From the NCBI RefSeq assembly GCF_027580225.2, contig NC_073357.2:45160001-45224000 (forward strand): DNA of 64,000 nucleotides, in the 5' to 3' direction. Made by a program: the position numbers and the translations under genes. Shown here one piece after another: positions 10,447-22,369 of this stretch. Within the stretch, counting starts at the first letter, position 1. Every line of letters begins with the position of its first letter. The notes under the pieces were generated by a model that was given only the letters and a program-made list of their open reading frames with translations, searched no databases and was not told where the DNA came from. This stretch comes from Misgurnus anguillicaudatus. Lineage: Eukaryota; Chordata; Actinopteri; Cypriniformes; Cobitidae.

Positions 10447-10880
10447 TTCTTTTTCTTATCCTTTTGAATGAAGGCAGCTGTGTTTTTCCTTCTGGAATGT
10501 AAGCTGATGGCGGTGGGAGGCTAGACAGATGAAAAATGCCACTTGTTTGTAATCCTCCAGTCCCGAAAGTTTAACGTTGATGCCAAGCTTTGTTGTTTGA
10601 GCACTATGCTGATTTGCTGATGTTAAAATTATAAGATAAAATATAAAAAGCGATAGAGCAAAGCGCGGAGCAGTAAGCAAGAGCGTCCGAACAGTAGCGA
10701 AGCAGGAAGTGAATATATGCCAACAGTTTGGTGCGGGTATCCCGCTGTGGCCTTTGGGATGGGTCTGGGGGCTGCATGTTGGCGGGTGTGGCGGGAGCTG
10801 CTTGGTTTTGCTGTCCTACCGCTGCCCTGCATGGCTCCACCACCTATAGAGAGGTGTTGGCTGTTTATTGTAATCATATT
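10447..10880 (-). promoter_or_regulatory. L2 LINE 5' UTR with probable internal promoter
   Basis: About 430 bp upstream of the ORF1 ATG, GC-richer at its outer part (10720-10870). L2/CR1 LINEs need a promoter within the 5' UTR for autonomous spread (family knowledge); no specific motif was identified. The outer boundary near 10880 is inferred from where sequence turns into flanking repeat family A. Confidence 0.4.
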
Positions 10881-10919
10881 TAAATGTTCAGAAGTTCAAC
10901 ATAGACTATACACTAACTA

Positions 10920-11176
10920 ATGCAGTCACTGCTATCAATAATTTTTTCTCTCTGTTTCTCTCGGCACTAAATGGCAGTGCCGTGTTTGATTAGTGCACGT
11001 TAAGGGGTGGTATTATTATAATAAGATCCCCTTATGACATCATAAGCAGAGCCAAATTTCAATTACCTATTTTTTCATGTGCTTGCAAAGAATGGTTTAC
11101 CAAAACTAAGTTACTGGGTTGTTCTTGTTCACATTTTCTAGGTTGATAGAAGCACTGGGGACACGGAAAGTCAGAT
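10920..11176. mobile_element. TTAA family A, right half only (copy 2)
   Basis: The segment matches the right half of the element at 2558-3084, sharing CACTAAATGGCAGTGCCGTG and the block AGGTTGATAGAAGCACTGGG. The left half is absent. It is directly followed by a separate foldback element that starts at 11181. Confidence 0.65.
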
Positions 11177-11180
11177 TTAA

Positions 11181-11949
11181 AGGATTAGTCCACTTAAAAA
11201 AATTTTTTTTTCTAATTTTAATGGACTTTAATGGACACCAACACTTAACAGTTTTTTTCAACGGAGTTTCAAAGGACTCTAAATGATCCCAAACGAGGTG
11301 TAAGGGTCTTATCCAGCGAAACGATTGTCATTTTTGACAAGAAAAATAAAAAATATGCACTTTTAAACCATAACTTCTCGTCTATCTCCGGTCCTGTGAT
11401 GCGCAATACGTCATCACGTCAAGAGGTCACGTAGGACAAATGCGAAACTCCGCCCCAGTGTTTACAAATGTGGAGATAGAGGACCGTTCCGACGTTGTTG
11501 TATGTCGAATGATACTAATTAATGTCTTTGTGTCAGTTTATTGTTTAAAATGGTCCAAAAATGTTTTATATATGTAACACGTTAACTTTCTACGTCACAA
11601 CGCAATTACGTGAGGTCGCGCTGGCGCTTAACAGGACCGGAGATAGACGAGAAGTTGTGGTTTAAAAGTGCACATATTTTTTTTTGTCAAAAATGACAAT
11701 CGTTTTGCTAGATAAGACCCTTATGCGTTGTTTGGGATGGTTTAGAGTCCTTTGTATCTCTGTTGAAAAAAACTGTTAAGTGTTAAGTGTTGGGTTTCAT
11801 TAAAGTCCATTAAAATGAGAAAAATCCTGGAATGTTTTCCTCAAAAAACATAATTTCTTCTCGTTTGAACAAAGAAAGACATCAACATTTTGGATGACAT
11901 GGTGGTGAGTAAATTATCTTAATTTTTTTTAAGAAAATGGACCAATCCT
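11181..11949. mobile_element. Long inverted-repeat (foldback) element, family B (copy 1)
   Basis: The two halves are near-complementary, so the element could fold into one long hairpin: the left arm has AACTTCTCGTCTATCTCCGG and the right arm CCGGAGATAGACGAGAAGTT. TTAA flanks both ends (11177-11180, 11950-11953). Related copies are at 29116-29970 and 46578-47491. No protein coding capacity is evident; nonautonomous. Confidence 0.7.
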
Positions 11950-12597
11950 TTAATGCTATGGCACATTTAAATGATGATTTTGCACATGGTTTGTCTTAAA
12001 AACACCACATAGACATATAAACAACAATATAAACTAGATTTTTACCACAAGCAGACTTTGAGATTTAAGAGACACCCCAAAATAATAAATCTAGAGTCTT
12101 CCAACCCTACTGATGCATCATTTTCCATAATTGCTGACCTTTTCCATGGCCTTTTCATACTCAATAAAAAAGTGAGAAACATTGCCGCCCACTGAGTCAC
12201 TGCTGTTCACATGTGCAACTAATATTACCTGTAAACATTGGGGGAAGTCCTTTACACAGTTGTTAAACAAACCCTCACTTTTCTTTATAGAGGTCTCAAC
12301 AGGGCCTTAAGTGTTTGGGAAACACTTCTGTTTTGTTGATACTTAACGTACCACAACCCATTGTAGGTTCGCTGTGTTATTAGCAAGGTTTAGTTGCAGA
12401 AATCTGATATGGAAACAACATCATGTTCTCCACTGTGGCTCATGGAAAGTAGTTGTACTCACAAACTTGGGTTGTTAATGAACCCCTCAGGGGGCACCGT
12501 TCTTTTTTTGCGCCGACTTCCAAATGACATTGAAACTGAAGTGAATTTTTAAGTGTCTAAACATTTAGCAAAATCTTTTTTAATGTTTCACGTGTAA

Positions 12598-13460
12598 TTA
12601 AAGCGGCAACCTTCCGGTCTCTATTGTGAAGTGACTTTAACTGCAATTTAGTTCAATTTACAGCAGAAATAAATGTTTACAGCCTGGTACAAAAAAATCT
12701 TTTTGGTCGATACAGCAAATTTTTCACATTATGATAACTGTGAGGGGGCTGAATGTTTATTTTTGTAACTCATCCGCTTAAAGGTGCAATGTGTAACTTT
12801 TTGAATGATCTCCTGACAGAAATGCAATATTATATACATAACTATATTATCAGTGGTGTATAAAGACCTTACATAATTAACTTTTATGTTTTTATTACCT
12901 TAGAATGAGTCCTTTTTATCTACAAACACTGAGGGTCCCCTTACATGGATGTCGCCATTTTGTAATGCCATGTTTCTACAGAAGCCCTTAACGGACAAAC
13001 TTTTTTACTAAGTTGTCTCCAACGATGATATGTTTGTCCTGTGGTGGCTGCTGTAGCTTTTCTATGCGTTTCAAAAGTGAGGGATGAGCCGTAGACTGAG
13101 CCGTTGGTTGAAATATGCAACATCACCACTAGATGCCACTAAAATTTACACACTGCACCTTTAAATGATATTAAGCCTTAAAGTTTTGCATAATTAAGGG
13201 CATGGCCACTTGAGTGACAGATGAACTGCCACTGCTGTCACTACCGTCGTGCTAGGCGGATGTGATTTCAGCAACCAAGCACCTCAGCTCTACCCACGTC
13301 CTGCCTTTTTGCCCATTTTCAGTTATGCGTGAGTAATTCGCGGCGACGGCCTGCCAAGATACCGATGGCAGGGCTCACCAACTATTGGCTTCAAAAAAGC
13401 TCTTCAGCAACCTACGGGTGACGTCACACACACTAGGTCCATATTTTTTACAGTCTATGG
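12598..13460. mobile_element. Interspersed DNA element family C (copy 1), hosts a nested element
   Basis: Shares GCAACCTTCCG near its left side, GTTTACAGCCTGGTACAAAA, GGCCACTTGAGTGAC, and a right end with GTGACGTCAC and CAGTCTATGG with the copy at 26508-27404; the right end is also repeated at 27853-28026. The exact left boundary is uncertain. The CRE-like TGACGTCA site sits in the shared right end. It is interrupted by the TTAA element at 12782-13160; the copy at 26508 is uninterrupted at that point. Confidence 0.55.
12782..13160. mobile_element. TTAA-flanked MITE family D (copy 1)
   Basis: A 379-bp element beginning AGGTGCAATGTGTAA and ending TTACACACTGCACCT, with TTAA at 12778-12781 and 13161-13164. 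A second copy is at 52265-52631 with the same ends and TTAA flanks. It lies inside family C, whose other copy has no insertion there, which shows directly that this is a mobile insertion. Noncoding. Confidence 0.8.
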
Positions 13461-16190
13461 TCTAATCATCAGGAAAATACATTTTTAGATTAAGTATCTT
13501 ATCTTATATAACCATTAAATAATTGGTGAAATATGTGAAAATAACTTGTTAGCTTATGGAATTTTAAAATATATTTTCTTTTTTCTTTCTTGTGTTTGAA
13601 TAGCCTAAAAATAACTGGTACACATCTCAAAGGGGAAAATATGAGCACCACAACCATGTCAAATCCCGATAATCTAACGTTACAAAGTTGGATTTGAATC
13701 TAAAGTGAAAGCTTTCTAAGTCAGAATTTTGAGGACAAAATTCTAGTCCAACTTCAGAATAAAGCTGTATTAATCCAGACCACTATAGGCATGGCACATG
13801 TGCTAGGGGTCTGGCTCATAATGTAGGGTGGTTCTGAGTGTAAGGTAATGGAAACATCAACCCGTGACGCAGACAGAAACGTTCTTGACGTAAGCGAAAC
13901 CCAGTTGTTCTGCTGTGCAACAAAAGGACAGCTAGAGCCGAGATTGTTATTTTCTCGCACCTATGAATGATTTGGTCATGGACTGGCGAGATCTTTGAGA
14001 CACTAGAATGGTTCAGTTACAAAGATTTTAGAAGCGACTGAACCGTTTCTTCCACAACATTGTGTTATTCATACTAAACATTACTCCACATTGGAAGACC
14101 GGGAGATGGTGGGGCTCTAATGCTTACTTTTAGACAGCCTTTCTCTGTGAGTGAAAACCCATGACGCAGGTAACAAGAGTTTCCCTAACGCAAACCGGTG
14201 TCCCCCTCCCCTTCCCTATATGCTTTCCATCTGTGTTTCAGGCGCTATTTAAAACTTGTTTAATTAAAGTCTCCATGCAGGTGCATATTCAAGTTCATGA
14301 CCATTTTGGTTTGTCCAATGCATGGGATATTTCGAGCAACCTGCGCTTCATCTCCAAGTAAAACCAAGTTTGGGATGACTTGATGGAAAGATTTGAAAGG
14401 TTATTGAACATTTGGTAATCCACTCCCTTTTAGTTATTATTTGCAGGTCATTTGCAGCTAAATAGACTTTGGAAACAGATGTAAAGTGAAGGTCAAAACA
14501 ATCTTTTACGAAACATGTTTCAAACACAGACTGAGCATTTCTTTGTGAGAGAGAGCGAGAGTCGGAACCCCCTTGAAAAACACTGAATAGGATAAATAAA
14601 CCAAATTCTCTGATTTAAAGGAAAAAGTATGAATCCAATAAATCCAATGGGTTGTTTCCATGGAAACTGTGTAAATAGGTTCCATTTCATTACCGCTGTA
14701 TGGCGACAGAGACTTTCCTAGAAAGCACAGCAAAGCTGCCAACTTTCAGTACAAAATCACTTCCAGGCTGATGATGTGGGGAGACTAATTTGAATCAGAG
14801 ACACAAACAAATGCCTCAGTCCTTCCCCTCCATGGTACACTCTCTTTGGTGACCTCATATTTTGCTGACCAAATCTGATGTTTGTGGTCTTTATTCCTAC
14901 ACGACCTGGCAGCAAAAAAAGAGGAAATTCAGATCCGATGGCTTCGCTTCACGATTATTTCAGTTAAGCTTCCTCAATTTGATGAGGACCAGTTCTGAGC
15001 CGAGGACATGAAACACAGTCTGCTCATACTGCAAAACAATTGAAAGAGCAGTACTGTCTGTGTATAAGTGTGTGGGTCGCTTTGACAATGTGAGAACAAT
15101 TGAGAACACCTGAACTTATGGAGTAAAATAACAAAGCAAATTATTATTTTGATGTTAGTGGTTATGCCCATTTTATGCCAAGAGATACAGAGAAATACAA
15201 AATGAAATGTGTTGAATTGATCAGAATAATATAAAAATATTAGTAATCTAGTGATAATATGACATTGTAGTACTCCTCGAAGGCAAAGTATTGTCATATA
15301 CAAAGGGTATAGAAAGGAAAAAAGCCAACCCTGGAGGTCATTGCCCTCTGGTGCTACGTACATCTACACTTTTATCTGTAGAACAGAGCCTGCCCTGTGC
15401 CAAATCAAACATTGCCTCCCACACATCTACATTTATGTAATAAAGAGAATTGTTCGAGGTCTCCACCTGCAGCGGCATTCAGTCTCAAGTTGCACATGAG
15501 TTCTTGGATCACACCATCTCACAATAGTTCATCGAGGGCTGGATGGGACATGAAGGGAAGGAATGGATCTGCCTCAAGGCACTGAATCGGGTTGCAGTGC
15601 CTCTCCTGCTAAATATAGGCCGATTCGATTTTCAATTGATCTTCTTTCTTAAACGCCGAACCTACAAAGGCCGACTCTCGAATTCTGCTAGCCATTATAA
15701 CCATGCCCCATTGTCACACCCATAAACACACAAACTCCTACAGACACTCTGATTTCCACAACAAATGAAAGAGAACAATATCTCTCCCACACATACGTGC
15801 AAACAAAAAAGATGAGCGTATTGTCGTGAATAGATTTTCAGAGATCTCCAATCAAAGTGAAAGATGTCATGTAATTGTGACGTTTGAAGTGCGTAAATAA
15901 ACAAAAGATGTTCATTGAGTTGAATGAAGTCAAATACGTGGGATGAGAATATGCTAGACTGTACAAAGCGGCAGCTAACGGGTTGCTTTGAATCTCTCGT
16001 TTCAGGACAATCAGCAGGGTCATTAAAGTTTATTCAATAGCATGCTCTCATTGAATTTATAAGCGCTATCAGATTTCCACAAGCCCTTTGTAGTTGATAC
16101 AAATTTTGATGTTGTTATTTCATTAGGAATCATATAGAAACAAGCTACTTTATTACTTTTATCCAAAGCATCTTATACGGTGCATTGAGG
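13461..16190. other. Intergenic, mainly single-copy DNA
   Basis: No exon, RNA gene or convincing repeat could be supported. Open frames of 60-130 codons here have no recognised similarity, and no acceptor-donor pair bounds a plausible exon. Base composition between 13750 and 15700 is more even than in the repeat-rich flanks, so this is where conserved noncoding elements would be worth seeking by alignment. Confidence 0.4.
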
Positions 16191-16195
16191 CTCCC

Positions 16196-16320
16196 TAGCT
16201 GTCACTGGTGTGGTACCCTTTCAAAAAGTACACTTAAAGAGTTCATATTAGTACATCAAAGGTACATACCTGTACCCAAGTAAATTGTATAGGACATTTT
16301 TAAAGGGTACTACCCCAGGA
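16196..16320. mobile_element. Fragment of small GTACC-rich MITE, family E
   Basis: Contains AGCTGTCACTGG, then GGTACCCTTTCAAAAAGTAC, then AAAGGTACATACCTGTACC and AAAGGGTACTACCCCAG. The complete relative at 55483-55669 has inverted ends made of the CTGTCACTGGGGC block. Another fragment at about 61015-61120 is cut by the Tc1 element. Confidence 0.5.
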
Positions 16321-16344
16321 TACTGATAGCTTCGGACAGTGCAT

Positions 16345-16420
16345 ACATTTGTATGTGTGTGCTTTGAGATCGAACCCATGACCTTTGCGCTACTAACGCA
16401 ATGCTCTGAAATGGTAAAAA
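16345..16420 (-). repeat. Possible tRNA-derived SINE head, antisense
   Basis: On the minus strand the sequence reads ATGGGTTCGATCTC, which matches a B box, with GCGTTAGTAGCGCAAAGG upstream as the A-box side. No 3' tail of the SINE was found here. It is a remnant, not a functional tRNA gene: the cloverleaf stems do not pair. Confidence 0.35.
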
Positions 16421-16447
16421 GCCATATATCAGTTTACATTCGAGTCT

Positions 16448-16494
16448 ATAGACAGACAGAATAGGCAGGTAGACAGACAGATAGACAGATAATA
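16448..16494. repeat. CAGA/TAGA microsatellite
   Basis: Imperfect tetranucleotide run of CAGA and TAGA units, such as AGACAGACAGATAGACAGAT. It creates open frames on the minus strand that are not genes. Confidence 0.7.
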
Positions 16495-17260
16495 CATGGC
16501 AACTGAGAAACAGGTAAAAGAACAAAGGAAAAGGCGTAGACCTTCACCCCTCACCCCTCCCCCTTTAGTGCCTTGCTTTTCACCAGAGACAGCAAATCCC
16601 CTCAGAAAAACAGACTTACGTAACCACAGCACGCACCTGCAGTGAGCACAGAAGAGGAAACTTGAAAGCAACAGCGTTTGAATGGGTGGACTTGAAAGTC
16701 GTCCTGCACCAACTGTCATAATACGAAAAAGCAATACGCTCGTGATTTCTCCTTACTTTCATCTGTAATTATTTAGAATTGGGTTTCGCCATACATTCTG
16801 TCATCAGTTTTGAGCTTACTTTAATGACCGTAGAAAACCTCCAGATTGTAACCTTGTATGCCTCATTCACTGAGGGAATGTCTCATCTAGCTATGATGAA
16901 AGGCAAGCCAGCATAAACAGAACAGAGGGGAAACACTCGTGCAACCCTTTGACCCCTCCAATGTCTCCACATGTCGAGCTGCTGATGAAGTCTTTAGCTT
17001 GGAATGCCTTGCCACCTAGTGGCTGACAGGTGTACTTTTTTATTTCATTATAATAAGATAAGAAATCTATGATCAAAATCAGAGTTCCTCTGACTGTATT
17101 GACTTTTAATGTTTATTTAAAAATTAATTTAGTGGTGTAAAATAGATTGAATTAATCATACTAGACCTTACTGGAGCCATATCCCAGTCTGTGTATTTTC
17201 ATACAGATATGGAGATATTAGTGAGTTCATAAACAAAATTTCAATTACATAACAAGGAGT

Positions 17261-17886
17261 TCAGAAAGGTCAGATCAAAGCCGGCAGTAGGCAGGATTGG
17301 CCAGTGGGTTCCTGCTGAAATGACTAGCATAAACTAGCCAGTGCTGGTCCTAGCTGGTATATGCTGTTTAGTCCTGATCTTACTGGTTGCCAAGATTAGC
17401 CAAGTTGATCATCAGCAAGAAATGCTGGTCAACTGGAATGGTATTCCTACAAGGAAGATGTTTCAGCTTGTTAAGCCTGGTACACCAGCATACCATTATA
17501 TACAGTAGTGGTGGTTTCCCACAGGGTTTACATTAAGCTAGGACTAGTCTTCTATTTTAGAGCATGTTTTCAACCTTAAAATAATCATGGAATAATTAAT
17601 CCAGGGATGATTTTCTTATATGTACAAATAAACAAAATAAGAAAAGGAAAAAATCCTTAAATTGAGGAACCCACCCTTATACCCAAACAAGTCTTACATA
17701 ATAGAGTGACAGTAATACACAACACTTTAGTTCAGTTATGGTACATTGCATTATGAAATACAATTCCCACAAGGGTAACAAATGAAAGCATCCCAAATCT
17801 TGTCAAACTGTCCAGTATTGTCTTTCAAGAGGTATCTAATCTGTTCCAATTACAAGTTTAGATTCAGGACATCTGAAAGCACTTAA
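17261..17886. other. Intergenic, short GCTGGT-type repeat at about 17290-17480
   Basis: From about 17330 the sequence has CCAGTGCTGG, CTAGCTGGT and CAACTGG motifs like those of the fuller element at 31328-31573, so it is probably a degraded copy. No gene seen. Confidence 0.35.
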
Positions 17887-18710
17887 GGGGTCATATTATG
17901 AGACTATGTTAAGGTGTAAAATATGTCTTTGGTTTCCCCAGAATCCATATGTGAAGCTCAAAAAGACGCACAGATAATTTATTATAGCACATTAAAATTG
18001 CTGCTTTGTAGGTGCGAGCAAAAACATGCTATTTTTGGGTGTGTCCTTTTAAATTCAAATGAGCTGATGAAATGCAAACACTGATCACCATGATGGTGGT
18101 TTGTTGAAATTGAAACTCAGTTGTGTTGTAAATAATTTTCTCTCTCTCTTTCTCTCTGCACTAAATGGCAGTGCCGTGGTTGGATGGTGCAGATTAAAGC
18201 AACACCAAAGAGTATTTTTTACCTTAAAATAACGTTTCCAAAAAAGTTTCAGTGGTTCATCCACTCAAAACAGGGTGAATGGCACTTTCACATTCGCTTT
18301 GCAGCCCTCTATCGGCCAAAACCGCACTAAAGAAGTTTCCAACCGTCGGGTAGTGGTCCTGTAGTTCGAGTGAAAACTACAAAAACTTGCTTTACGGCAG
18401 ACCTACAATCCAATCAGAGCCAGCTATGCTGCAGTATTTACGACAGTGGTAATGAACAATTACACTTCTAACCTGTAGGGGGAGCAAAGAGCAATAAGTC
18501 TTTAGTGTTGCTTTAATAGGCGGTTTTATTATAATAAGACTTGCTATGTCCCAAAACAGGCAAAATCTGAATTACCTATTTTTTCACATGCTTGCAAAGA
18601 ATGGTTTATTAAAACTAAGTTACTGGGCTTGTCTTTTTCACGTTTTCTAGGTTCATAAAAGCACTGGGGACCCAATTATAGCACTTGAACATGGAAAAAG
18701 TCAGACCCCT
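17887..18710. mobile_element. TTAA family A (copy 3), with a nested insertion
   Basis: TTAA lies at 17883-17886 and 18711-18714; the ends are GGGGTC on the left and GACCCCT on the right. Its interior aligns with 2558-3084 on both sides of a 315-bp insertion at 18198-18512. Where copy 1 reads GCAGATTAAGGGGTGG continuously, this copy has the insertion between the two parts of that string. Confidence 0.75.
18198..18512. mobile_element. TTAA-flanked MITE family F (copy 1), nested
   Basis: Starts AGCAACACCAAAGAG and ends with a near reverse complement (TAGTGTTGCT), flanked by TTAA at 18194-18197 and 18513-18516. A second copy in the opposite sense is at 44155-44471; the two share TTTGCTCCCCCTACAGGTTA in reverse and direct form. 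Noncoding. Confidence 0.75.
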
Positions 18711-18764
18711 TTAACTGGTTAACTTGTATTAACTGGTAACTGGTATTTTTGTCCCCTAAACCAT

Positions 18765-19015
18765 GAGGTTTTCAAACTGTGGGTCAGGACACATTTAGGG
18801 TCGCACAGTGGGATAAGGTGGGTCATCCTTTGGCCACAATGATTTCGCTATAAGTTATTTTGATACTGCAATTAAACTTACATTTTTTATAATATACTCA
18901 ATTATAAGAGACAAAATGTGTTTTCCTTATATTTACATATAAAAATATTTTGGTGGGTCCCAGTATAGATTAAACCCATCTAAGTGGGTTGCAGAATGAT
19001 ATGTTTGGGAGCCTA
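18765..19015. mobile_element. Probable hAT-like MITE remnant
   Basis: The left part reads GGTTTTCAAACTGTGGGTC and the right part GTGGGTTGCAGAATGATATG, the typical edges of a common vertebrate hAT-like short element with 'gggtc' ends. The inverted repeats are degraded and no clear 8-bp duplication was seen. Confidence 0.35.
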
Positions 19016-19913
19016 AACTGTGTAAGACATTTCATTAGTAATTGAATGCGAGATCTTGTTTAGGGAAAAATTACATACATCTTGAGACAAACAATGGCAC
19101 TGATATAGTTTAGAATGTCAGTGCAAGATGTTTTTAGTTAAGACAACTCAAACATGCATTTTAGTTTAAGCTTAAGCCCAGTCCAGAAAACAGCCACCTA
19201 ATGTTTAAGACTACCAATGAAGACATCATATCCAGGTCTTTCACACAGAATATGCCCACAAAAAGATGTTTCTAAAGCAGAAAAGCACTGATTTTAATTA
19301 TTGATATACTTACTGTACTAATGGTGTACTTGAATCGTTTGTTCTTGATAAGACTGGTAGTGCACACTGCTAGTTTGTTAGTTTACCTAATTGATGTAAA
19401 CCACCGAGGTAATAACTGCCTATAAGCTATATGGGCAGTGCCATACGACAAGATAATCAACTTGATACAACATTAGCCAGCACTGCTCTGGGCTACTTTT
19501 CAAAGGCAAATCGTATTTTCACCAATAGAGGGCAGAATTGTACTGTTTGTTTTAAGAGTATGAAAGACTGTGAAAATGTATTGGTTTTTTATTAAACGAA
19601 TATTACGATCTCTTTACACAAAAGCTGATGCACTAAGCCTAAACATTAACAAACTATAGATATTATTGCTAGTGTTTTGTAGTAAACACAAGAGTCAGTG
19701 TCTTTTAAACAAGTTCACAATTTGATTTCAGTTTTAAACATCTTAACAAAACTTAATTAAATAATTTTGTTTCAATAAGTGCCCAATTCCATTTGTTGGC
19801 CTGCCATAAATCTTAATGAAGACAGCACTACCTCATACCATTTTCTTAAATTAAGACAAGCTAGAAAATGTTTCTACAGATATATAGTATTATACAATTC
19901 TCAGACACAGGTG
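19016..19913. other. AT-rich intergenic stretch
   Basis: No gene or well-bounded repeat found. A half-copy of the ACTAGTC/CCAGTCC-type element (see 54319-54984) may end near 19195. Confidence 0.3.
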
Positions 19914-19915
19914 TA

Positions 19916-20111
19916 CACTGAAAAAATGATTAATTGAATTTAATCAAATTTTTTAAGGTAAGTGGTTGCAATCAATTTATTTAAGCTATATTAAAACAAA
20001 AAAGATTAGTAAAGTAAAATAAAATATAAAACTTTTGTTTAAATGCAGCTTAAATAAATTGATTGCAACCACTTAAAAAATGATAAAATTTAATGAATCA
20101 TTTTTTCAGTG
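19916..20111. mobile_element. TA-flanked MITE (mariner-like ends)
   Basis: A 196-bp element with ends CACTGAAAAAATGATT and AATCATTTTTTCAGTG, exact inverted repeats, with TA at 19914-19915 and 20112-20113. A second inverted pair inside (GTGGTTGCAATCAATTTATT and its complement) extends the hairpin. TA target sites with such ends point to a Tc1/mariner-type nonautonomous element (inference). Confidence 0.65.
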
Positions 20112-20276
20112 TACAGTACTTGCCAAAAGTGGTGTTTAACTTATTTGGAGTAAAATAAAAAGGAAAAATGTAGTTTGTGTGTTGCGTAGTTGTTCTGATT
20201 GTGGCAGATCAGCGTGGAAAGAATGAAGGACAAAAAATTACACACAACACAACCTTAGTGAGTCAAACACGAGAGA

Positions 20277-20333
20277 AGATAAATAAATAAATGAATGAAT
20301 TAATTAATTAATAAATAAATAAATAAATAACTG
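20277..20333. repeat. AAAT/AATT tetranucleotide microsatellite
   Basis: Run of AAAT, AATG and AATT units (for example AATAAATAAATAAATAA at its right side). Confidence 0.7.
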
Positions 20334-20565
20334 ATGATTGTAGTCAATGCTTTATTTCCTGTCAGCTTGTTGTTTTCGTTTTCACTTTTTGTTTATTATA
20401 AAGATTATATTCTTTTTGTATAGTTTTAAAGAAAGTCATCATACGCCGCTTGTTGCCACATGATTTTGTAAAATAAATACCATAACCAAACATTAGTGTT
20501 CTCCATTTTCTACATTATGACTAGTTCTCTAGATGCGCTCGCCAGGGTTATGGCTAGAGGGGAAA

Positions 20566-20762
20566 CAGCTACGGCCAAACCTCGCGAGATGTTGGGTTTA
20601 GGGATATGTTTAGGGGTAAGATTAGGATGGGAAAACAGCGGTTCTGCTAGATAGAATAAAGCTTCGCCGTAAATCCGGTGAAATGTTAGGTTTGGGGTTA
20701 GGGTTAGGATGAAAACAGCATTCATCCGGCGAGATTTCACGAGATTTTGTCCGTAGCTGTAT
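20566..20762. mobile_element. Short inverted-repeat element
   Basis: Left end ACAGCTACGGCCAAACCTCG and right end GATTTTGTCCGTAGCTGT are inverted copies with a few differences. The middle has TTAGGGTTAGG-like strings that look telomeric but are too few to be a telomere tract. It adjoins the candidate promoter region. Confidence 0.45.
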
Positions 20763-21036
20763 TCCTTCTATCCACAACCGCTCTCCAGCTGCATGTGGTC
20801 ACATGACCAGGCAGTAGCAATTCGACTCGAGCGGTGTTTACTGGCAGGTCACGTGACTGCTTGCTGCCAGCGAGGATTGAACCTGAAGGGGCTGCTACAG
20901 CTCTGTAGTGCTGTTTTGCGCTTCGCTGTGTCATATGCAGCTATTATTCGGCCCAGGAATTCGGTACGGTTTCAGCTTATCGTTTCGTTTCACATGCTTT
21001 CAGCGACGAAGGAATGAAGAGTCTTCTCAATTAACG
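20763..21036 (+). promoter_or_regulatory. Candidate promoter/5' noncoding exon of the USP6NL-like gene
   Basis: This stretch has more CpG than its surroundings and paired GGTCACGTGACTG/GTCACATGACC E-box-like sites near 20798 and 20847. A good donor-like junction, AACG|GTAATC, lies at 21036/21037. The first coding exon of the gene at 31794 begins with an acceptor and only 8 noncoding bases, so at least one upstream noncoding exon must exist; this is the best local candidate, but nothing in the sequence proves the link. Confidence 0.25.
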
Positions 21037-21037
21037 G

Positions 21038-22235
21038 TAATCATTGTTTTGTCACCTGAACTCTTTGTTTTATTTTCTGCATGTATTCGCTGTCATGCCA
21101 TCATAGACTGTCGTGGTTCACGGTTATTCTTACTGCTAATGATATTACAGTTAAACTGTAACCGATTTTATCTAAAATCTTATTTATAAAAGAAATTACA
21201 ATGAACAGATTGTCATGTGTGACAGTTATCTTTTTAGAGTGTTGCAGCTGGATTCACCGATCGCATGCTGTGTATCCTTAGTTCAGCTGTTTTATTTTGA
21301 GCCTTGCGTGGGTACTTGTGAAAACGCATTTGCAATGCGCATTGTCGCTTGTTTAACGCAGCTTATTTTGGCGTAATAAATACATTTAGCTATTTTGACG
21401 CATGGTGTTCAGAAGTGACACGTAAAATTACACTAAAATGATTATAGGTGAAAAGACATGAGGAAAAAAGAGACCCATATAATGGCTAAAGATTGGGACT
21501 TGATATTCCTCAACATTTCTCTCTCGATCATACAGGACAGTAACAAGACCACCTGAAAATGATACATCTCTGATTCTTTTCTTTTGTCATTGCACTTCTT
21601 GATCTCTCACTGTATTTCTTGTCTGCCCCACCGAACACACACACATTGAGAAATTCGTATGGTTTTGACATTTTCAAACACAGATGTTTAGTTGATGGAA
21701 GCTGGCCAATGGCAGATCTCTGTGTATATCATGTGCAAGTGTTTGGGTGGGCTTGTTTCACAGTTATTTTAGTGTTCAGCACAAGATGGTAGGTGACAAC
21801 GAAATAGTGTGCATTTCTGCTTTCAGACACTTCACTTACGTATGAATAGGGTTTTCATTTTTACTTACAGCATCATTTTAATAATGATGTAAGGGGAACA
21901 TTTTCAACACTGTCTAACTAAGGTGACTGTAGGTTTTTATCTTGTGTTTTTTGTAGATATAGACACCAGTGTAAAGGACAAATCACTCCCATATCAGAAA
22001 TTAGCAGCACAGTAATTACTGACACATAAAGGATAGGCTATTTAAATATAAGAAAAAAAAAATTTCAGTTCAATGAACTGTAATAAATAAAGAACATGCT
22101 AGCATACTATTAATATCAAGTTTATTTACTGACCCTCCGGCCATCTATTATGTTGGTGAAATTCATCAGTACGAAGATATTTTGCCTTTGTGTCTCATAA
22201 TGCAAGTCAATGCAGATTGTTTTGTGGCTGTTGGG
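21038..22235. other. No gene recognised (intergenic or first intron)
   Basis: Open frames here are short and unrecognised. No well-bounded repeat was seen. Confidence 0.35.
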
Positions 22236-22369
22236 TCCAGGTATCATTCGTTCATTTGTTTTTGCTTTCACATATGAAAACGAAAAAAACATGAGAAAAC
22301 GCTTTTTTTAGATAAACGAAGAAAAGGAGTTGTTTTCTCGTTTTTCGTTTATGTGAAAGCAAAAACAAT

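Larger units (their letters stand above)
5556..10880 (-). mobile_element. Apparently full-length L2-clade LINE (two ORFs)
   Basis: A non-LTR retrotransposon on the minus strand, about 5.3 kb. In element order it has a 5' region (about 10880-10447), ORF1 (10446-8866), ORF2 (8862-5851) and a 3' UTR ending at about 5556 in repeated TGCCT units. The same 3' tail appears on truncated copies at 22370, 33731 and 37571, confirming the boundary. Neither ORF shows internal stops apart from the TGA between them, which suggests a young insertion. Immediately beyond the 5' end lies the right half of TTAA family A; its left half is not found beyond the 3' end, so flanking DNA may have been deleted at or after insertion (inference). 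Confidence 0.85.

Noticed and set aside
20686..20715. TTAGGG-like telomeric repeats
   Set aside because: Only two or three degenerate units, inside a short inverted-repeat element.
21950..22010. TTTGTAGATATAGACAC resembling the acceptor of USP6NL-like exon 1
   Set aside because: The sequence after it does not encode the family start and has no donor in phase.
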